A DNA stretch of 64,000 bases from Chinchilla lanigera (Eukaryota; Chordata; Mammalia; Rodentia; Chinchillidae). Location of the stretch: contig NW_004955446.1 of NCBI RefSeq assembly GCF_000276665.1, forward strand, positions 7,652,817 through 7,716,816. Reading direction: 5' to 3'. The notes beneath the pieces are model-generated. The model did not search any database. It was given only the letters and a program-made list of their open reading frames with translations, and had not been told where the DNA came from. Below, one piece after another: positions 12,446 through 25,734 of this stretch (positions are counted from its first letter, which is position 1; each line of letters starts with the position of its first letter). The position numbers and the translations under genes were made by a program.

Positions 12446-15400
12446 CTATTAAGCACTGTTAATCACTCCCGTTCATCTAAATTTCTATGACACAAAAAGT
12501 ATAATATCTAAAGCAATGTTCACATAATTTTCAAGTCAGAAATACTAATAATGTAGCTAAAAGCACCTTAAGATAATTGTAACCCAAGTCATAGCAAAAA
12601 CAAAGCATCTTAAATGGAGGTGGAAGAAAGTTATCAATAAAGCAAATTTAATGTTATAAAAACATTTTTCACATATTTCAGTCCTTTATGAAAATATAAC
12701 TGTGTCAAAAAACACATGAAATAAAATTTCTGTGTGGTAGTAGATAGTATCTAGCAGCTATTAACAAAATATATTTCATACCTTAACTGGCAACTACTAT
12801 GGATTATTACACTGAAAAGCTTGTGAATTGTTTTCTTTTGACTCTACTCCAAATGAAAGAAATAAAAAACACATGTTGATAAATCTTCAGGCAGTTAGCC
12901 AGATGCTATATAAGTGTGTCCAGATTTTATCTCATGTATAATTTGATTTATTATGGTTTGATTAGTTTTAGCATACAGCTGCTTTTGATGACTGAATACT
13001 ATAGTTTAATATTGTCAAATAGTTTAGCTTAGCCATTTAATTTGCGTTATTACTTAATTACATATCCAGCTTTTTGGGATTTACTGTATATATTAAATCA
13101 AATTCATAGCACTGTGAGCCATGTTAAGAAGTTTAACAATCATTTACCAAATGAAAATACTAAGAATAAATATGAAGTAAATCTACTATGACTTTTTTAG
13201 AAAAAAGAATATTAGGATAAAACTAAATTGCTTATCATGAAGATAATTTGTGACTCTGATGGTTTATTTCCTTTTTATGTAATTATACTGATAGTCTGAA
13301 CTCCCCATCTAAAAGAACTTTTATAGGAGAAATTAATCAAAAGAAATAGAAAGTAAAGTAGAGATACACAGGAACAAAGTTGAGCTTGATATTTAATTCT
13401 TAGAGCTATAAAACTTTTAAAAATTAACTATTCATATGCTTTAACTTTAAGAAAGTATTCATTCTCATACTAATATAAAGTAGCATATGCTAAGGTTATT
13501 TTCATAAAAACTTAGTTTGAAAGATGCCTATGAATATAGGTAGAATTATGCACATGACCACAATACAAATTCCCGTAATGAAGTCTGTCTGCACAAGAAC
13601 CTATTCCTTAGGTATATGTTTACAGTTTCACTCCTGTTCAAAAATATTTTCATCTCAATTATTAAATAAATGACTAATGCAGTTTCCCATGGAAGCAATG
13701 TAGCATAGTACAAGATGAAATACACACATACAGGTATGTAAAACCGGGTTTGAATCTTGCCATTTATGACCCAGCTGTGCCAACATTATCCTGGTAGAAG
13801 TTTACGATCTTTCCACATGTCAGAACTGTTAAAGCTAATTTGTTTGTAGGTTCCCTCTCAAATTTACCTTCCCTTACTTTTTTCAATAAAATAAAAAAAC
13901 TATTGTTATTTTCTATTATTTTGTTACTCAGTTTTGTTTTACTTTTTTCAATTAATTAAAATTTTAAAGAACAAATTAACCTTCTCCATCAACTAAGACA
14001 TACTCCCTTAGAGATGTTAGAGATGTTTCTCCTCGTATCCAAAGTAGAGGAGCAGGGATGTAATTCTATCTGAAGAAACTGAACACTATTAGATGACAGG
14101 AGCAAGTTTTATGGCCCTTAAGCATATGCTTCACTATTTCACATTCAGGCTATTTTATGGTATCCTGAGCGTTCTGCCTTTCCCCCTCCCACTTTCTAAG
14201 TGGTCATCATCAAGTCCAGCTTATCTGTATCTCATAATCCCTTTTTTCCTACCTGAGACTTACAGGGCCAGTACAGTTTAAGCATGACTTCTCACCAAGA
14301 ATCTTACTTTAGTTTGACCAGCATACCATACATCCCAGTTTTCCTTACCACTTGGAAGATGTACAGTCACATGCTGACATAAAGTGTAAAACTTTCCAAA
14401 AATGACTGGTCTGAAATTTGGAAGTTACCAAGATATTTCCCTGACAGATGCTTACTTTGGTTTCACCCCTCCATCTGGACCTAGACTAGGTCCCCTCTCA
14501 ACTTATGCTTCTTCATCCCTGCTAGCACTCACAATTGTCCCCCAGTAGAACATGCAGCTTAGTAAGGCAGAAATGGGTATGTTCATGCAGAGGCTGCATT
14601 TCTGCTAGGAGGAGATGGAGAGACAACCAAAGCAGTAGGAGCTGGTTAAATTATTCTGGGCGTCTCCAAGAGTAACATGTGTGCTGACATTTTTACTGCA
14701 GCTTTGAACCACAACTGTGATATTTTATTTGTGATTGTTTTAATAACAAAATTATTTATTCTTACTTGTAATGTATTCATATCTTTGTTTTACTACAATA
14801 AATTGCAGAATTTACACATAAAGACATAATTTTATTTATTTGTATCTGCTTTCTCACATCATCAAAAATAATACATAGTGAAATATAATTTATTTCTCTT
14901 TTGAGTGAAACTAAAATGTTTAGTAGCTGCTACACATTGGCTTTCCACAGTGGAATAAGGAGGCCTGACCTTTCTGGGGCTTATCTACCCAGGGACATTT
15001 TTGTTAGATAATGAAGGCAGAACTAAAAGTTTCTGAAGATAGTAGGGAAGGAGAACCACCTAACTCTGTGTGCAAAACAGTTGAGGACACTCTCACTAAA
15101 TAATATACCATAGTAGTTAAGTTGTCAGTACAAAAAGACAAGAAATTCAGAATACATTCAGATAAAAAAATAAGTGAACAGACTTGAGTATTACATATAA
15201 GTGTACTACTAGTAGTAATCTGTGGATAGTTACCTCAGGTTTGATCGTAGTTTCGTAGCTGGATATTTGGGAGCAGATATAATGCAATTTTAGTTGTACC
15301 TAAATGATGACATTAACATTAAGATAACCTCCATAAAGAATGACTACATTAATATTGTGTTTTCCACCTTTCCTAGCTGATACTCAGGAAATTTACTGAG

Positions 15401-16800
15401 AATATTGATTTTTTCTGCTATTTTCATTGTTTGCATTAGAAGATTCTGAATCTTCATGTTCATCAAAAGGAAAATGAACATGCTCAGATACACAGTAGGG
15501 GTTCCCCTTAACATAAACTATTTCTGTAAGTTATAAAAGGCAGTACTTTTAAGATAATTTAAGAAGTTTTGGTGCCAATCTATTATTGGAATTTGGAACT
15601 GAATAAACTGGCAAATGTACAAGCTGCCCCATGGGAAGCAAATTTAACTCATATGTCTAGCACCTTTAAATAATGCTACTATGTTTAAACATGTTTAGTC
15701 CTGTGAAGAGAATAAGGAGGTAGCCATTCAGGTTCCTGAAACAAGGGAATTGATTTGATAATTCATAGTTAATTAAACTGCTATGCAGTAGTTGCTGATT
15801 ACCTCCATTAGTTATGGCTCTAAAGTTGTGAATACTGTGATACTTATTGTCTTAAATAAATGCTATCCAGTGCATATTACCCTTCAGAGAAATTTCCCAG
15901 GGAAGCCTATGTGCTAATTATAACCTTGTTGCCATTTCTGATATATTTTGCATATGTTTTTCAAGTACATTGCCAACTATGTAAAAATACGCAAAGAAAA
16001 CTCACACTTTAATAATCCCCTTTACTTTTTGGACTAGTAATGGTATTATTCAGCTCGATGAACACCTATTTCTCACAAATCAGTATTTGTTTATTTATAG
16101 AAGTTAAGTCCACCCAACAATGAAAAGTTACCAGTGTTAAATTAAACAGTTAAATGTGCCCAGTGAGACTGTAGACCTAGAACCAGTCTTAACCCCTTGG
16201 ATGTCAATGTTCCACCTTCTCCAACTGATTCCAGAAAGTTACAGCAACACCTTGAGCAACAGCAGCATCACATGTATGCATTTGTGACCTGAATACTTTA
16301 AAACAAACGCAAGTTACTTGGATAAAGTCTGATACAGCTGTTTCAAATGAAGTAATATTATCTTCTATATGTATTGGGGTTATTTCTTATGATATTCTAA
16401 TTGTGTCTATTGCTGCACTGTGCTAAGGTAGCTGTCACTAACATTTTAGTGACCATTCTTAATGCATCTCTTTATGGCACCTATGACTTTCATATGGGAT
16501 ATTCAGTATGTTGTTATTACCCTATTCTCACTTCAGCACCTCACAACTCATCACTCATCCCTCTTGCCACAATCCAACTTATTACCTAGTATGTATTCTT
16601 TTATATTACAGTACTATACAGGCCTATGTAGAGCTATGAGAATATATTTTTATTTACAAAAATGGAACATACATAGTTCTATATTGATTGTTTTAGATAA
16701 AGCCTATATAGATCCCTCTGTGTCGTGTGTTAAAATGAAGTCTTACTTCTTACTAACTAGATGATATTCCATCTTGTTTTTTTATTTTAGAGAAATAAAG
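12446..16800. other. Long unique AT-rich stretch, no gene seen
   Basis: About 4.3 kb without confident repeats or coding signatures. Open frames are short and have no known domain. A possible MIR patch is near 13750-13810. The part at 15640-16010 is dense in homeodomain-like ATTA words and has no visible repeat, so it may hold a conserved non-coding element. Confidence 0.45.
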
Positions 16801-17329
16801 AGAAAATTAACAATGAAACAGGTTAGTAGGACAGGTTAGTAGGACAGTTACAATAGCTGATACATTGTGAACTGTGAACATAACATATTTATTTTTTTAT
16901 TTATTTTGACTTATTTTATTTTTCTTTCCTTTTTTATTTTAAAGAAAATAAAAACATAAACAATGATACAAAATTTCAAAACAAGATTATAGGAAATCAA
17001 CATTGGTTGTTATATTGCATATTGTTATCTTCTAAGTATTTCTTCAGATTACCAGATATAGGCATGCAAAACTGGTCAAAAAATTAAGCATTAACTGTTC
17101 CTTTCAATAAGCCAATAGAAATTAGTAGTGCAATTATCTTAGCTATCTTTTATATATAAATATAAATATATATATTTGTATATATTTGGGTTTTTTTCCC
17201 TTTCTTCTTTATTTTCTCCTTTCCCTCATCCAAGTTGTTCTTTTCTTTTGAGCAGTCTCTTTCCCTTTTGCAATATCTATTGTACCTTTTGGGTTTATTT
17301 ACTCTTTCAGTTTCTTATACTAGGAGGAC

Positions 17330-20250
17330 AATACTATGTGTACATATGTGGGTCTGATATATTTCAGTTACAAGTTTGTTCTCTAGTTGAATTCATTTAC
17401 CTATAAAAGCCTCAAGTTTATCTTTCTTTGTAGCTGAGTAATACTCTATTATATAAAAATACCACATCTTTTATGTCCATTCCTAAGTCGATGGACATTT
17501 GGGTTGCTTCTAAGATTTAGCTATGACAAATTGTGCTACTATAAACATGGGTGCACATACATTATGGTGGTATGATGTTTTCAATTCTTCTGGAAAAATA
17601 CCCAGAAGCGGAATACCTAGGTTGAATGGGACCTCTAATCCTAGTTTTGTGAGGAATCTCTGATTTCCACAGTGGTTGTACTAATTTACACTCCTACCAA
17701 CAGTGGAGAAGTGTTCCTTTTTCCCCTCAGCCTCGCCAGCATTTGTTATTGGTTGATTTCTTGATGATAGCCATTCTTTCTGGGGTGAGATGGAATCTCA
17801 GTGTTTTAGTTTACATTTCTCAAATAACCAATCATGTTGAATATTTTTTCATATATTTATTTGACATTTATATTTCTTCGTGTGAGAAGTGTCTATTCAT
17901 CTCAGATGCCCATTTTTGGAGTGGGTCTTTGAATTTGGGGGGGCCTGATTTTTTAAATTCTTTATATGTTCTAGACAGAAGTAAGTCCTTTGTCTGAGGG
18001 ACAGTTGACTATAATTTTTTCCCTATTCATGGGTTTTCCTTTTACTCTGTTTGTGATTTCTGTAGATGTGCAAAAACTTTTCAGTAAGATGAGACCCCAG
18101 TTGTTGATTCTTTCACATATTTCCCATGCAGTTGGTTATTGTTCATGAACTCTCTGCCTACTCCTATGTCTTCAAGATTTTGACCTATTTTTTTTTCCAC
18201 TAGATTTAGTTTTTCTGTTTTAATATTTAAATCTTTGATCCAATTTGAGTGTAGTGCCTGGTGATAGACATGGTTCTAGTTGTAGTCTTTGGCATGTGGA
18301 AAGCCAGTTTTTCCAGCACCATATATTAAAGAGGCTATCTTTCTTCCAGTGAACATGTTTGGCCCCTTTGTCAAAGATAAGGTGGCTGAGGGTATTTGTA
18401 GTTGTGCCTGCATTTTCTAATCCGTTCCATTGATCCTCAAGTCTAATTACCCAGTGTTGCTTTTGCTTTTAAGGTCTCTTCTAGCTCCACATGAATTTTA
18501 GGAATGTTTTCTCTAGATCTGTGAGGTATATTAATGGTATTCTGATCAGGATTGCATTGAATAACAGTTTTGGGAGTATGGCCATTTTCACAATGTTGTT
18601 TCTTCATATCCTTGAGCAAAGAATAACTTTCCATTTTCTTAAGTCTTTTTTGATCTCTTTTTTCAGAGTACTGTAATTTTTACTGTATAGATTTTTACTT
18701 GTTTTGTTAGATTGATTCCTAAGTATTTCATTTTTATGGATGCTATTGTGAATGGTGTGGTTTTCCTACTTTCTCTCTCAGTGTATTTCTTGTTTGTGTA
18801 CAGGAATGCTATTGATTTTTGAGTGTTGACTTTGTATACAGCTATGCCACTGAAGTTGGTTATTAAATCTAGAAATCTTTTGGTGAAGTTTTTGGGGTCT
18901 TCTATGTAGCGTATCATATCATCTGTGAATAATAATAATTTAACTTCTTCATTTCCTATTCTTATTTCTTTAATTTCTTGTTTGACTGCCCTGACTAATG
19001 TTTGCAAAACTATATGGAATAGGAGTGGTCACAGTGGACATCCTTGTCTTGTTCCTGATTTTAAAGTGAAAGCTTTCAGGTTTTGTTCATTTAGTATGAT
19101 GTCAGCTGTTGGTTTGTCATAGATAGCTTTTATCAGATTGAGGTAAAGATCATCTATTTTGATTTTCTCTGGTGTTTTTATCATGAATGAGTGTTGGACT
19201 TTATCAAAACCTTTTTCTGAATCTATTGAGATGATTTTGTTATTGTCATACTTGGCTCTGTTGATATGGTGTATTACATTAATTGATTTGCATATATTGA
19301 ACCATCCCTACATCCCTGAGATGAATCCCACTTGGTCAAGATGTATAATCTTCTTGATGATTTGCTGCATTCTGCTTGCCAGTATTTTATTGAGAATTTT
19401 TACATTTGTGTTCATTAGGGAGATTGGTCTGTAGTTCTCTTTTTTGGTTGGGTCTTTCTCCTGTTTTTAGTATCAGGGTAATACTTGCCTCTGGGAATGA
19501 GTTAGGCAGGAATTGTTTCCTTTAAATTTCATTAGAGAGTTTGAAAACTATTGGTACTAAATCTTCTCTAAATTTTTTGTAGTATTCACCAATGAATCCA
19601 CCAGAACCTTGGCTTTTCTTTGTTGGGAAGTTTTTAATTACATTTTTAATTTCATTGACTAATACTGAGTTAGTTATTCAGGATGTTTATATCTTCATGA
19701 CTCAGCTTTGGTAATTCATGTATATCTAGGAATCTGTCTATTTATTCCATGTTTTCCATTCTATGAGAGTAAAAATATTCAAAGTAGGTATTAATCATCT
19801 GAATTTCTACAGGATCTGTAGTGATTTTACTCTTTCATTCCTTATTGCATGAATTTGAGTTTTTTCTTTTCTTTTTTTGATAAGGCTTGCTAGGGGTTCA
19901 TATTTGATTATTATATATTTTTATTTGATTATTATCTCTTCATCTTGCAGTTTTCCCCTAACAAGTATGTAGTGACCTTATTTATCTCTTTCGATTATTC
20001 TTGGTTTGAAGTTTACGTTGTCTGCAAACAGAATAGCTATCCCTGCTTTTCTCTGGGTTCCTGTTACATGAAGTATTGGTTTCCATCCTTTCACTTTCAA
20101 TCTACAAATTTCCCTTTGAGGTAATTGTGTTTCTTGTATACAGCATATTGTTGGATTTTGTTTATTGATCCATTCTGCCAGTCTGTTTCTTTTGATTGGT
20201 GAATTGAGGTCATTGTGGGCTGTAACTGATATGTATTATCTTTGTCATAT
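17330..20250 (-). pseudogene. LINE-1 ORF2 remnant (endonuclease-reverse transcriptase)
   Basis: ORF2 normally nicks target DNA and reverse-transcribes the L1 RNA. The start of the endonuclease domain is recognisable near 20000-20240 (CCIQET-like). The reverse-transcriptase domain lies at about 18660-19430, with FTDDM at the catalytic motif where FADDM is usual. The C-terminal M-E-Y-Y-S-A-like segment is near 17430. The rest of the endonuclease and the linker are missing at about 19900-19935, where ATTTGATTATTAT is duplicated at the join. Stops are scattered through all parts, so no product is possible. Confidence 0.85.
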
Positions 20251-20499
20251 TATTTTCCTGCTATTCCTTTCCTATTTTTCCCATCTGTTTAATTGTTTAC
20301 CCTGCTTAGTGGTTCCTTTCTATTCTTATTCTTGGAATTGTCATCATTTTTATCTCTTTCTAGAATATCTTCCAGTATTCTTTGTAGGGTTAGTTTGGTG
20401 GTCATTGATTTCTTCAGTTGTTCTTTGTGGTGAAAGTATCCTATTTCTCCCTTAATTTTGAAAGATAGTTTGTTCAGGGTACATAAATCTGGGCTGGAA

Positions 20500-21363
20500 A
20501 TTGTTTCCTTTCAAGACCTGAAATATTTTACTCCAACCTCTTCTTGACTTGATGTTTTGTGTTTAGAATTCTAATTGGACTGATGGACTTTCCTTTATAG
20601 GTCATCTGTTTCTTTTTTCTAATAGCTTTTAGTGGTCTGTTCTTGTGCCAAATGTCTGGGATCTTGATTATTGTATGTCTGGATGTAGATATATTTAGGT
20701 TATGGCTAATTGGTCTTCTGTATGCCTCACTTAGATGTCAGATTTCCCATATTTGGAAATTTTTCTGCTATTTCTTCTGCAAATAGTGTTTTTATGTTAG
20801 TTGTGTTGACTCCTGCTTTTTCATTTAAACCTATCAGTCTTATATTGTTTTTCTTTGCAACAACTTGCAGCTGTTGAAGTGTTATTTCCTGGTTCCTTGT
20901 TATTTTAAAGAGATCTTTCCTTTCATCATCTCTAGCTGCAATTCTATCCTCAAGTTCTGAAAATCTATATTCAGTTTTGTTCAATTGGTTTTGCCACCTT
21001 TCAGTGGAATTTTTAATTTGCTTGATATCTCTTTGAACCTGTTTCTTGCATTTGAATTCTTTCCTTTATTGTTCATTCAAGGTTTCCAACATTTTCTTTG
21101 CTTCTCTTCTTTTTAAAATCTATGTCTTCTTTAGATATGCTGAGAAAATCTTTCATTTTAGTTATTATTTCTTTTTCTACCTGAGAAATTATTTCTGTTC
21201 TAATTTCTTCTATGGCCTGATGGAGTTGTTTCTTTACTTCAGTTGCTATCATTTCAGAAATTTCAGGTGTGTGACTTCCAATTTCTTCTACATTGATGTC
21301 TCCTATACTTATTCTGAGTGAGCTTAAGGTCTGATATTGCATTTTGCTCCTTTGTTTTGACAT
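20500..21363 (-). pseudogene. LINE-1 ORF1 remnant (RNA-binding chaperone)
   Basis: ORF1 encodes the trimeric RNA-binding protein of the L1 particle. The likely start codon is at 21361-21363. An N-terminal region rich in K, E and I, and heptad-like, follows, then the SELEDRI coiled-coil motif near 20940, the N-I-R-L-I-G segment of the RRM near 20840, and the E-A-Y-R-R-P segment near 20725. It is split into at least two open stretches (21073-21363 and 20727-20984) and then decays. Confidence 0.83.
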
Positions 21364-22110
21364 TTTCTATTTCAAAAATAATTTTTAAATTTTGTTTTCC
21401 ATGGTGATCCTTGTGAGTTTTGGTAGTAGGTAACTATATCACTAATATCAAGGCCTCTCTGGGAATTGTCTGTACTTCAGAGATATCTTCTGTTCGTAGG
21501 AGATTCTTGGTTTGTAACTGTCCCAGGATCCTACCTTCCCAATTAACTGAGAGTGAGATGGTGCTTTCCGTTTGGCTCAGTCCCCAGTCATTTGGTGTAG
21601 GTTTGTGGTGAGGTTATTACCCCAGAGCTTCCCAATACTGCTACACAAGTGAGAACACCTGATTACAACAGATATGACATCCTAACTATAGTAGTACAAT
21701 TAGTACTAAGCACAATTTAGAAACTGACCAACTGTGATAACTATTGATTTTGTACTTCAGACCAAAGAAGCAAAGTCTATAGTTATACAACGCAACCAAC
21801 TGTAAAGTAGGACTTTGTATGCAAAGTGTTTCCTCTTGTTAGAGTGGATTTACCTTGGGTTCCTCTGGACAACATGGTTGCCATGTCCTGAGCACTTCTC
21901 ATGCTGGCTGCCCGACTCACAGTGTAGAAATATAGGCCTGGCACCAGGGTTCCTCCAGACTGAGGCTCTCTGGATCCAGAGGGGAGATGAGTGGAGTTTC
22001 TCCCCTCCTGTGTGGCTCACCAAGGTTTCTGAGGCTCAGTGTTGTTCCTGCCATGGTGGAGGTTGGGCGTCATAGTTTTTCTGCTTCAGAGCAACTCATT
22101 GAAGCTCCCG
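21364..22110 (-). mobile_element. LINE-1 5' UTR-like block
   Basis: Sequence directly upstream of the ORF1 start, clearly richer in G and C than its surroundings (especially 21840-22110). It ends where a B1 begins at 22121. Assigned by position; no promoter motif was verified. Confidence 0.55.
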
Positions 22111-22120
22111 AGGCTCACCC

Positions 22121-22267
22121 TATTTATTTATTTATTGAGATGGGGTTTTGCTGTGCAATTCAGGCTGGACTTGAACTCACTTTGTAGCCCAGGCTGGCCT
22201 TGAACTCATGGTAGTCCTCCTGCCTCATCCTCCTGAGTCTGGGATTACATGCATGCATCACCACACC
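22121..22267 (-). mobile_element. B1 SINE
   Basis: Reverse B1 with a TATTTATTTATTTATT tail side on the left, a GAACTCACTTTGTAGCCCAG middle and a GGGATTACATGCATGCATCA right end. Confidence 0.9.
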
Positions 22268-24009
22268 TCTTTCCCCTACTTAGGGCCAATGTACAAACTG
22301 TATAGTTTATCTTAAGAAATTTCACTTAAACTAGATTTTAAAAAAGTTTTAGAGAAAGGTCTGGAGACAATTCCTTATATTATTCTAGTTTTAAAATAAA
22401 AATAGTTCAACATGATGGCTCTTCAATAAGGGACACAGAAGCCTGCAGACCCCACTATTGGTAAGACACCAGAAAGTGAAAACCTTCAGCTCTATTATTA
22501 AAAATCTGAATGAGACAGTGATTGAAAAAGTTTGCATCTACAGACTAATCCCAATTTTCTTTCAAGGAGAAGCATTATTTCAAAATGGAAAGAAAAACCT
22601 CCAATTATATATTAAGGATACACCTTATAAATCAGAAACATTTCTTGTTTAGTAATATACTTAGTTGGGTTTATAAAAATACAACTGTGGCAGATTAGAA
22701 AAGCTAAACACATTTCAGTTCATTATGTAAATTTTATAGGCAAATGGAATGATTAAATTTCATTCTTTTAACTTAAATTTCTGCATACTCAGAAACTAAT
22801 TACTGACACTGAACTAAAAGTCTTGAGTATCTCTAAGGGCAGACTCTAGATCAATCCAACCACACCAGAAATGCAATGGCAAAAAGCCTGGCACAAGTGA
22901 GCAACTGAGGAAGCCAACAAAAAGCAGAGCAATCACTTGGCTGTGTGTTATGATGACATTCTAGACATCTACGGGTTAAACCTAGTGCTTGGGATAGAGT
23001 TGATTCTTCTTTCTTAATTCTGAAAAGTAGGAGATTCAAAGGACATATTTAACAAAATTCAATCACAAATATATGTCTTTTTTTCTTTGCAAAGAATATG
23101 TCAAATTATGCACTTCCTGGAATCGTTGCAGTGAACCTCGATTACAAGTCATGTATTACAATAAAACATTTATCTGATTAGTTCTATCAGCACCTTTCTC
23201 AGATGTAGGAGGCATAGTTCTTTGGCTTCTATCTAATTGTTCTCTTCTTTCCTTTTTGTTTTTAATTAGACAACTGAAAATTCAAAACTAGACAAACTGC
23301 GTTGTGACTATCTTAGTGTGTTAAGTGTAAGAGTCTTTAAATACTTGCCCTGCATCCTCCTAACTAGTTACTTACAAAGATATCAGGTAGATTTGTACTA
23401 GTGAGTAGGTACTGCTGTCCCCATTCATATTCTTACACAGCTTGGGAAGAATAGGGTGTCATAATCCTAACCTACTTTGTTATCCTGTCACTAAAGCCAC
23501 AATTAAATCAATGTGTAAGAGCAACCTGTTTAAGCTTGTCCTATGTTTAACTCTTTAACTACTTATCAGTTGTTATTGCATTAGTTTTGCAAAACTTCTT
23601 GTCAAGTAGCCATAAGCCTTGGCACTGGTGGCCAGTTCTTAACAAAGGATTGGATCCAGTGATTTGCACAAGCCACCTCTTTTATTTATTTCATCCTATG
23701 TGGCAAGGATTAGCAACAGCACTAAAGTAAGGTCTCTTCATATTCTTATACAAACACAAGCAGGAGCAGGAGAGCTGAATGTGTTAGTCAGATAATTAAC
23801 TCTCCAGCTTCCCTTCACCCTACAAGGGTGTCTTCATCCACTGTTGTGTCAATCTGTATATTTCTAAAATAAATATGCTGTTCAAAGTTGTGCTAAAATA
23901 AGCAACCTTCCTCATGAGTCTTTAAGAATTGAGTTAGATATGTTAATTACATCATTGTAATGTTTTCTTACATAATACATGCAAATTTTTATCAGTTTCA
24001 GTAAGTATT

Positions 24010-24060
24010 ATTATTTCTAATAATAAAACATTATTAGAAATAAAACATTATTAGAAATAA
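24010..24060. repeat. Inverted repeat with a duplicated right arm
   Basis: The arm TTATTTCTAATAAT is followed by its reverse complement ATTATTAGAAATAA twice, ending at 24043 and 24060. A single stem of 14 bp with a 5-base loop, or the alternative longer loop, could form. Probably a replication-slippage product in AT-rich DNA. Confidence 0.85.
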
Positions 24061-24499
24061 CTCAGTAATGCTCGCTCTGGATATTAAAAAATGGTAAGAT
24101 TATTTTAAAATTATACTTGTTTCATAAAGAAATAAATGATAGAGGATTAGAAATCAGAAAACCAGGCCTGTCAAGTTGGCTAAGCTGTCTAAGTGCTGAG
24201 GCTTAATCTTGACTTTAATACCAAGTAAATGTAAAATGATAATTTTTTTACCTTCCTTTATTTGATAATTTAAAAAAATGAAGGGGACAGAAAATTGGAA
24301 TGTAAAATTATTAAAATTCATTCCTGCTCTAAAATCACACAGTTTGAGAATTTTTAAAAAGCATTTAAAAATCATATTTACTATGAAATGCATAGCGGCT
24401 TATAGTGAAGACTAAAGTTCACTGAAGGTAAGGGTAAGTAACAAAGTTTTAAGCATTGTAAAGACACAAATTCTAATGGAAGAAACATGCAATTTTACC

Positions 24500-24640
24500 T
24501 GACTATAGGCACAGCTTTCTACCTAAATTATCACAGAGTCACTCACTACTGATTAGCTGTTTGATTTTTGCAAGTTAACATCCTAAATTAGTTCTTCATT
24601 TGTAGAAGGATAATAAAATACGCCATACAAAGATGTAAGA
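24500..24640 (+). mobile_element. Probable MIR fragment
   Basis: The order TCACTCACTACTGATTAGCTG, TTGCAAGTTAACATC, TTAGTTCTTCATTTGTAGAA follows the MIR core on the forward strand. Diverged. Confidence 0.5.
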
Positions 24641-25315
24641 ATATGTGAGCCAAAGTTTTGTCCTATAAGGTTCACTTACTTAGAACGCTTACTTAAAATC
24701 TTAAAATTAGTGGAATGTGAGCCCCTGTCAAAATTCAATTAGATTTTACGTCAAAGGCACGACCTGTATCTACGTTATCTTTGTCTCCTTTCTCGAATGT
24801 GTATTCTATGAGTGCAAAAATCTTGTCTGCTTTGTTTATTGTACTAGGACCTAGAATGTTGTTTGACAAATAGATGATGCAAAAACACAAATGTTCAATT
24901 AATGGTGAAAAACACCACTACAAAGTCCTTAACTGAGTAGAAATAACTATTCACAGTTTATAGATGATACAGTTCTTAGTTGACTACTATTTTAGTAATT
25001 TATGGTATATGAAATTATGTTATTAAATATTAGTTAGGAGGCATTTGTAAGTAAATGGATACACTTGAGAACATAATGTTAAGTGAAATAAAGCAAATTT
25101 AAGCATTACATGGATTCTTTGATATAAGGAGCTCAAATATACACACACACACACAAATAAAGAGCAAAATAGAAGACAGTTAAATAAGTTTAAATAATTC
25201 CGCAAATTACCTATTACATTTCAAAAATACAAAAGTATATATGCTAATTTATTTCATTTATACTGCTAGTTTCTCTTAGTTCATTGGAAAGAAAGTTTTA
25301 TGCTATTATTGGTTT

Positions 25316-25514
25316 TTTTTTNNNNNNNNNNNNNNNNNNNNNNNNNNNNNNNNNNNNNNNNNNNNNNNNNNNNNNNNNNNNNNNNNNNNNNNNNNNNNNN
25401 NNNNNNNNNNNNNNNNNNNNNTTTTTTTGGTTTTTTCTCCGGTACCAGGAACCGAACTCACGACCTTGCGCTTGCCAGGCAGGCGCTTTTGCCGCTGAGC
25501 TAAATCCCCAGCCC
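25316..25514 (-). mobile_element. ID SINE with target-site duplication and a gap in its tail
   Basis: Complete tRNA-like ID body at 25441-25514 in reverse (ends AAATCCCCAGCCCC on the plus strand). The T-rich tail side includes 100 Ns. It is flanked by the 13-bp repeat CTATTATTGGTTT at 25303-25315 and 25515-25527. Confidence 0.93.
25322..25421. other. Assembly gap (100 N)
   Basis: Exactly 100 unknown bases between two T runs, the standard filler for a gap of unknown size. It falls in the homopolymer tail of the ID SINE, so the true missing DNA may be only a few bases. Confidence 0.95.
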
Positions 25515-25734
25515 CTATTATTGGTTTATATCTTCTTTCTGAAAGTTTTTTTTTGGTCTCTGTTTTGTACTATGAGTACTACTTTTAAGATAATTAATAC
25601 ACAGTGTATTAACTATTGTTGTTTTCTTAGTATATTATTATGGAATTTTGTTTTTTCATACTTTGTTCTATCAGTTCAGTGGACTAAGGTAGAGAGCAAG
25701 AAACAGAATCAGTGAAAACAATTAAGAAGTTACC

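Larger units (their letters stand above)
16870..22110 (-). mobile_element. Long, near-complete but dead LINE-1
   Basis: A minus-strand L1 with its parts in the expected order: 3' UTR and A/T-rich end (about 16870-17330), ORF2 remnant, inter-ORF gap, ORF1 remnant, and a more GC-balanced 5' UTR-like block up to about 22110. Its length of about 5.2 kb is less than the usual 6-7 kb because ORF2 has lost an internal segment. Both frames carry many stops, so it cannot move. A B1 sits just beyond its 5' end. Confidence 0.88.
22268..25039. other. Mostly unique DNA, no gene seen
   Basis: AT-rich, no coding signature. A degraded MIR is likely at about 24500-24640, and a hairpin-forming tandem repeat lies at 24010-24060. 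Confidence 0.45.
25040..25650 (+). mobile_element. LINE-1 3' end, interrupted by an ID SINE
   Basis: It begins with the ORF2 C-terminal stretch AAATGGATACACTTGAGAAC, then a short CA run (25139-25156), then 3' UTR text shared with 2680-2960 (TTCTCTTAGTTCATTGGAAA, then TTTATATCTTC after the inserted SINE). Confidence 0.75.
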
